Source of the DNA: BOG-938 sp048498155
Lineage (GTDB): Bacteria; Pseudomonadota; Alphaproteobacteria; Caulobacterales; Caulobacteraceae
Length of the DNA stretch: 27,522 nt
Assembly: GCA_048498155.1 (NCBI GenBank)
Contig: JBEHYN010000042.1
Location: 1-27,522, forward strand
Reading direction: 5' to 3'
Below are positions 23,488-27,522 of this stretch, in pieces. Every line of letters begins with the position of its first letter. Positions within the stretch are counted from its first letter, which is position 1. The notes beneath the pieces are model-generated. The model saw only the letters and a list, made by a program, of their open reading frames with translations, made no database searches and had not been told where the DNA came from. A program made the position numbers and the translations under genes.

Positions 23488-24000
23488 ATGAATGCCATCG
23501 CCACCGTCGGTTACGAGGGCGCAACCCCAACCGCCTTCGACTTGGCCTTGCTGAGCGCGGATATTGAATTGGTCGTGGATGTGCGCGCGGTGGCGATCAG
23601 CCGAAAGTTCGGCTTTTCAAAAACGGTGCTATCGGATCGGCTGAGACAACTTGGGATGGACTACGTCCATTTGCGGGGTCTGGGTGATCCGAAGCCCGGC
23701 CGTGAAGCCGCAAGAGCCGGTGACATGCTTTTGTTCCGGGCGATTTTCGCCAAGCACATGGTCACTCCGGAAGCGAGTTCAGACCTGGAGAAGCTTCTTT
23801 CCTTGGCTTTGAAAAAGCGCGTCGCTCTACTTTGCTATGAGGCTGATCCCGAGGGCTGCCATAGGACAATTGTGGCCAACAGCATTGCAAAGCTCGGAAA
23901 TCTGTCGATCCTACACCTGAGGGTTGAGTCGGAGCGGGCGGCAAACAGTGGCCGATCTCGAACAGACAATTATTCTGGTGAAAGCGTGGCCGCAGCCTAG
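23488..24000 (+). CDS. DUF488 family protein
   Basis: A 170-residue protein of the DUF488 family, whose biochemical role is not established. Family signatures are visible: ATVGYEGATP at the N-terminus, VVDVRAVAISRKFGFSK, YVHLRGLGDPKPGRE, and the C-terminal motif with Cys116, Cys124, His125 and Arg126 (LLCYEADPEGCHR). The ATG at 23488 has AGGAG at 23473-23477; the frame is open further upstream, inside the end of the GH39 gene, but only by chance. It overlaps the next gene by about 53 bases, so the two are probably a functional pair. Base composition is less GC-rich than in flanking genes, which hints at horizontal acquisition. Confidence 0.85.
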   Translation: MNAIATVGYEGATPTAFDLALLSADIELVVDVRAVAISRKFGFSKTVLSDRLRQLGMDYVHLRGLGDPKPGREAARAGDMLLFRAIFAKHMVTPEASSDLEKLLSLALKKRVALLCYEADPEGCHRTIVANSIAKLGNLSILHLRVESERAANSGRSRTDNYSGESVAAA

Positions 24001-24700
24001 CCAAAAATACGGCGAGACGGTCTGTTGCGCAGGCGTGACCCCGGACGGCGAATGGCGCCGGCTGTTTCCCATCCGCTTCCGTCACCTAAGCGGCGACGCC
24101 CAATTTTCCCGATGGGATGTCGTTCAATACCGCCCGGAGACGCCGCGCGACGACAACAGGCGAGAGAGCCGCCGTGTCGAGGAGTCGAGTTTGGCGGTGG
24201 TCAGAAAGATGGCCCCACGCGCCCGGGAGGGGTTCTTCGATCCACTATTTCGCGACTCCATCGCCGACGCGTCCGACCGAGGCGAAAGTCTGACGTTGGT
24301 TCGTCCCAGATCTCTCAAGTTCCGCTGGCGACCGAAGAGCGAAGCCGACCTAGAAGAGGAACGCCGGCGCCGGTTGAAGACGATGCAACAGGGCAGCCTG
24401 TTCGACCGGGAGCTGGAGACTATCGAGCCCTGTCCCTATGACCTGTCACTGGCCTTCGAGGACGGAGCCGGAAAACACGAAATGGTCTGTGGAGACTGGG
24501 AAACGGCGGCGGCCTTCTTCAACCTTCGCCGTCGTTATGGCGACGAGCAGGCTTTGCAGCATCTGCGGTCAACATACGAGGATACATACTTCAAGCAGGG
24601 CGTCGCTCTGGCGCTGGGAACCGTAAAAAAACGCCCGAGTCAGTGGCTGTTGCTGGGGATCATCCGGCTGGATGAGACCACTCAGCCGCTCTTGGTCTGA
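23948..24700 (+). CDS. Unknown protein encoded as overlapping partner of the DUF488 gene
   Basis: A 250-residue soluble protein that I do not recognise as a named family. It starts MADLEQTIILVKAWPQPSQK at a GTG, with a GGAGCGGGCGG purine-rich stretch upstream. A TTG at 23924 is possible but overlaps more. Visible features are a CCAGVTPDGEWRRLFPIRF segment, a strongly charged central part (EADLEEERRRRLK), a Cys in ETIEPCPYDLSLAF, and a hydrophobic C-terminal strand (QWLLLGIIRLDE). There is no signal peptide or membrane helix. It overlaps the DUF488 gene by 53 bases, suggesting co-translation and possibly a complex. No intrinsic terminator separates it from the convergent gene ending at 24725. 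Confidence 0.72.
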   Translation: MADLEQTIILVKAWPQPSQKYGETVCCAGVTPDGEWRRLFPIRFRHLSGDAQFSRWDVVQYRPETPRDDNRRESRRVEESSLAVVRKMAPRAREGFFDPLFRDSIADASDRGESLTLVRPRSLKFRWRPKSEADLEEERRRRLKTMQQGSLFDRELETIEPCPYDLSLAFEDGAGKHEMVCGDWETAAAFFNLRRRYGDEQALQHLRSTYEDTYFKQGVALALGTVKKRPSQWLLLGIIRLDETTQPLLV

Positions 24701-24724
24701 CTTTCCCATCAATTTCCCCTCACT

Positions 24725-25381
24725 TTAGTCCTCGTCTCCCACTGAAGGCCGTTGTTCTATCTTGAGATTCAGCAGCTTTTGGAAATCCTCTGGCCCCGGC
24801 GTCAAGTCTCGCTTTTCAACGTGCGAAAGATATCGGCCAGACTCTGGTCCCCAATCGAAATAGAGCCCTGTTCTCGGCTGTCTCAGAGCCGCGGCGTCAT
24901 CGCGAGTTATGTTGAGGGATTGGGAAAAGAGCTTCGCAGGCTTAGAATCGCCAAGGAGCTTGGCGAACAAATCGAGCCGATAAGATCCATCAGTGAAACG
25001 GAACGAACTGTGGTCCGGCGGCGTCAAAAAGTGGTGATTAGCCGCGACCCCGGTCTCGCCGACGAAGAGACCACTGCCGCGAACCAAGCGGTCTTCACCA
25101 TAGACCCAAACGTTAAAGGTCTGGCTGGCTTCGTTTCGGGATAGCGTCAGGTGCATGCTCTCGATCACCCGCCCGCGCTTAGACGTGGAGAACAATAGCG
25201 TCCGAAGGTAGACTTTGGGCGGGGCTTCAGTCGAACTAACGCGCGGCTGGTCAGGCCCAAAATAGATAACCGTTGGCTGACTCATCTTCACCGTGCCCCG
25301 CCTAAAAAGAGTCAGCCAAGCAGTGGCAGACGAAATTGTTAGCGCCAACAGTGAGATGGTTGTCGTGACGGGTTCGATCAT
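24725..25381 (-). CDS. Unknown membrane-anchored protein
   Basis: A 218-residue protein with one N-terminal hydrophobic helix (about residues 5-25, TTTISLLALTISSATAWLTLF) followed by a mostly polar, beta-rich domain (VIYFGPDQPRV, YLRTLLFSTSKRGRVIESMH, FTDGSYRLDLFAKLLGD). No known domain was recognised. The ATG at 25381 places the helix right at the start; 28 further in-frame codons upstream are unlikely to be translated. No clear ribosome binding site is seen. It has a less GC-biased composition, like the two genes convergent to it, so the three may form an acquired patch. Confidence 0.7.
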   Translation of the reverse strand: MIEPVTTTISLLALTISSATAWLTLFRRGTVKMSQPTVIYFGPDQPRVSSTEAPPKVYLRTLLFSTSKRGRVIESMHLTLSRNEASQTFNVWVYGEDRLVRGSGLFVGETGVAANHHFLTPPDHSSFRFTDGSYRLDLFAKLLGDSKPAKLFSQSLNITRDDAAALRQPRTGLYFDWGPESGRYLSHVEKRDLTPGPEDFQKLLNLKIEQRPSVGDED

Positions 25382-25526
25382 TTTTAAAATGTAGCATTGT
25401 GCGAAGGTGGTGTGCAGTCGCCCTATGAAGTCGAAGGCGAGGTCCTCACTCCTCCCCAAATCCATGCTAGCCTCCCCCTAACGCCCGCCCTCGACGGCGG
25501 CCGAACAACACTTCAGGGAGGACACC

Positions 25527-26786
25527 ATGCATCGCCGCAAATTGCTGACGGGCATTGCCGGCCTGGGGCTGGCCGCTTCCACCGCCCCCTTGTGGGTCCC
25601 CAAGGACGCCTATGCTCTTGGGCTGCCCAAGGATAAGATCAAGCGCATCCGATACTACATCGACCCCAAGCGCCGGGGGGGCCTGACGCACGAGCCGACC
25701 TTCAATCAGTCGGCCAATATCGTTGTGATCGAGACCGAAGGCGGATTGAGCGGCATCGGCGAGGGCGGCACGCCCGACATGATGAACCAATGCGCCTCTA
25801 TGCTGATCGGTGAGGATCCCTTTCGCATCGAGCATCTGTGGCAGGAGATGTTCCGCGGCTACTTCTACCCGGCCGGCCACGAAAAGATCCATGCCCTGGG
25901 GGCGTTGGACCTCGCGCTATGGGACCTGAAGGGCAAGGCCCTCGGCGTGCCGGTCTGGCAACTACTGGGCGGAAAATCCCGCGACCATGTGGAGTGCTAC
26001 GCCACGGGCGGCTTTCCCGTCCCGCCGGGTGGAACGCTGGAGGACGCGGCGCGGGCGTGCATCGCCGCCGGGTTCGCCGCCTATCGCTACCAGACCAACC
26101 TGCCGTCCAATGAGGTGGATCGCTTCGCCCTGGTGGACAAGATGGCCGCCGATTGCGCCTTGCTCCGCAAGGGCGTGGGCCAGTCCGGCCGCTGGGCCAT
26201 CGATTTTCACCAGGAGTTGGACCCGGAAGACGCGGTCACCCTGTGCACCTTGATTGAGCCGCTTCACCCCTATTTTTGCGAAGACCTGGTTCGCAGCGAG
26301 AACTGGGAAACCTATAAGATCATCCGTTCACGGACGAGAGTGCCGATCGCCACCGGCGAGGAGTTCGGCGCCAAGTGGGATATCAATGCCTTAATCGAGC
26401 AGCAGTTGATCGACTATGCCCGGGTGACCCTGCCCAATGTCGGCGGCATTACCGAATATATGAAGATCCAGGCCCTGGCCGAGACCCATTATTGCGGCAT
26501 GATCCCGCACTTCACCGGCCCGGTGAGCGAGGCGGCGCTAATCCATTGCCTGACCGCCTCATCCCTACCAGCGATCATGGAGACGGGCGGCAAGGCCACC
26601 ATGCGCGACAACCCATACTTACCCCAAGGCTATGACTTCCATGACGGCAAAATGTGGCCCAACGACCGCCCCGGCCTGGGCGTGACGTTGGACGCCTCAC
26701 AGCTGCACCTGGCGGCCGACTACACCGAGCACTACGCCTCCACCCAGCTCAACCACCGGCCGGACGGCAGCTTTACCAACTGGTGA
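25527..26786 (+). CDS. Tat-exported enolase-superfamily protein, acid-sugar dehydratase type
   Basis: A 419-residue mandelate racemase/muconate lactonizing enzyme-fold protein that probably dehydrates a sugar acid. Residues 1-31 look like a Tat signal peptide (HRRKLLTGIAGLGLAAS). The capping domain and the hallmark ALGALDLALWDLKGKALGVP follow. Predicted metal ligands are Asp226 (in AIDFHQEL, with His228), Glu252 (FCEDL) and Glu278 (ATGEEF), and His328 lies in MIPHFTG. Spacings of 26, 26 and 50 residues equal those of mannonate/galactonate dehydratases (for example Asp210, Glu236, Glu262, His312 of ManD), and the DxH motif also fits. Ribosome binding site AGGGAGGA is at 25515-25522. Periplasmic location is unusual for such dehydratases. 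The exact substrate is not determinable. Confidence 0.9.
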   Translation: MHRRKLLTGIAGLGLAASTAPLWVPKDAYALGLPKDKIKRIRYYIDPKRRGGLTHEPTFNQSANIVVIETEGGLSGIGEGGTPDMMNQCASMLIGEDPFRIEHLWQEMFRGYFYPAGHEKIHALGALDLALWDLKGKALGVPVWQLLGGKSRDHVECYATGGFPVPPGGTLEDAARACIAAGFAAYRYQTNLPSNEVDRFALVDKMAADCALLRKGVGQSGRWAIDFHQELDPEDAVTLCTLIEPLHPYFCEDLVRSENWETYKIIRSRTRVPIATGEEFGAKWDINALIEQQLIDYARVTLPNVGGITEYMKIQALAETHYCGMIPHFTGPVSEAALIHCLTASSLPAIMETGGKATMRDNPYLPQGYDFHDGKMWPNDRPGLGVTLDASQLHLAADYTEHYASTQLNHRPDGSFTNW

Positions 26787-26937
26787 CGTGGCTCATTCTT
26801 GGGGATCTGCGCCCCGTACCCAGGTTTGATCGCGATCAAGGCGGCATCTCTACTATTCCGCGAGCATGCTGGCGCAACTGCGCCGGCGAAGGTCTTGCCA
26901 TGTGGGTAGGGACGGGCGGCGACGGGAGGACTTCAGG

Positions 26938-27396
26938 ATGAGAAAATCTCTGTTACTGGTCGCGGCGTCTATCGCCAGCATTGTCGTCGCAGACGCCGCC
27001 TCGGCCCAGCCGGGGCCCTTCAATGGCGGCGGTCGGCCGCCACAATACGGGCAGCAGCGCCCTCAAGACCGCGGGGCTCCTCAGCAGGCAGGAAACCACT
27101 ATTATAACGGACGCTGGGTCGGCGACGACGAATGGCGGCGCAATGGGTCTCAGCGCGATCAGTGGGCCAGGGACTATCAGCGTCGGCGGGGAGATAATGA
27201 CAACGCCTCCGCGGCGGTCGCCGCGATCATCGGCTTCGCCCTCGGCGCCGCAATTGTCGGATCCCAGCAGCAGGCCGAACATGCCCGCACGGCCGATGCG
27301 GGCTGGGACCGCTACTGCGCCAGGAAATACCGCAGCTATGATCGCCGCAGCCGCACCTACCTCGGTTTTGACGGCGCACGCCACTACTGCCAGTAG
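26938..27396 (+). CDS. BA14K-like secreted small protein
   Basis: A 152-residue exported protein. Residues 1-23 are a signal peptide (MRKSLLLVAASIASIVVADA, then ASA). A Gly/Pro/Gln-rich low-complexity region follows, then the segment NHYYNGRWVGDDEWRRNG, a hydrophobic alanine/glycine stretch (AVAAIIGFALGAAIVG), and a C-terminal BA14K-type module with paired cysteines (WDRYCARKYRSYDRRS, YLGFDGARHYC). BA14K is named after a Brucella immunoreactive protein with lectin-like activity; its role in free-living alphaproteobacteria is unclear. GGAGGA at 26925-26930 fixes the ATG at 26938 over the upstream in-frame start at 26866. Confidence 0.85.
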   Translation: MRKSLLLVAASIASIVVADAASAQPGPFNGGGRPPQYGQQRPQDRGAPQQAGNHYYNGRWVGDDEWRRNGSQRDQWARDYQRRRGDNDNASAAVAAIIGFALGAAIVGSQQQAEHARTADAGWDRYCARKYRSYDRRSRTYLGFDGARHYCQ

Positions 27397-27419
27397 GCGG
27401 GGTCGGCGCTTCTGCTTGT

Positions 27420-27522
27420 TCCAGAGGCTGTGTAAAAACTCGGTTGGGTGGGCGGTGTCGCCGGTCTGAGATGAGACGCTCGCCCCCCTCAGGTCCGGAT
27501 GGCCGCCATCATCGGCCCGGCG
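27420..27522 (-). mobile_element. Possible insertion-sequence end at the window edge
   Basis: The sequence GGCTGTGTAAAAACTCGG (27426-27443) resembles terminal inverted repeats of several transposase families. On the minus strand a reading frame entering from the window edge ends MMAAIRT-stop at 27489-27491, about 45 bases inside the motif, which would suit the 3' end of a transposase gene. Only about 10 codons are visible, so this is tentative. Confidence 0.3.

Overview
The window is GC-rich with strong third-position GC bias. Its gene set (adjacent hisS-hisZ-hisG, two ECF sigma factors, a TonB-dependent receptor, a BA14K-type protein, and palindromes of the GTCATCCTCGG...CCGAGGATGAC type) suggests an alphaproteobacterium, most likely Caulobacterales (Caulobacter/Phenylobacterium-like). 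The taxonomic call is inference; no rRNA gene is present.

Positions 1-9601 (+): three tandem paralogous periplasmic PQQ-dependent dehydrogenases of the glucose-dehydrogenase type (the first cut by the window edge), then a NarL-type sensor kinase and LuxR-type response regulator with almost no spacing, then a TonB-dependent receptor. This reads as one functional block: oxidation of a sugar or alcohol in the periplasm, its two-component control, and an outer-membrane receptor that could import the substrate or the PQQ cofactor. The receptor has a TonB box almost at its N-terminus but no visible signal peptide. Dehydrogenase copies 1 and 3 share an identical 220-base 3' tract, and differ from copy 2 in an active-site motif.

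Positions 9602-14508 (+): a dispersed-type palindrome, an ECF sigma factor overlapping a four-helix membrane protein (probable regulator pair), then hisS-hisZ-hisG with overlapping stop/start codons (histidyl-tRNA charging and the first step of histidine synthesis). The 384-base gap after hisG holds a probable small RNA made of three hairpins, ending in a strong Rho-independent terminator.

Positions 14893-21518: a KefB/C-like cation:proton antiporter (+) runs tail-to-tail, with overlapping stop codons, into a minus-strand series. In transcription order this is an ECF sigma factor, a truncated FecR-like anti-sigma protein, accA, accD, accB and accC. All four acetyl-CoA carboxylase subunits are in one operon, which is not the commonest arrangement, and AccD has lost every zinc-ribbon cysteine.

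Positions 21689-27522: a secreted GH39 glycosidase (+) diverges from the sigma factor. It is followed by a less GC-rich accessory patch with a DUF488 gene overlapping an unknown partner (+) and an unknown membrane-anchored protein (-). Then come a Tat-exported enolase-superfamily acid-sugar dehydratase (+), a small BA14K-like secreted protein (+), and what may be the end of an insertion sequence at the right edge. The GH39 enzyme, the exported dehydratase and the PQQ dehydrogenases together suggest a plant-sugar-using lifestyle. No tRNA, rRNA or CRISPR array was seen.
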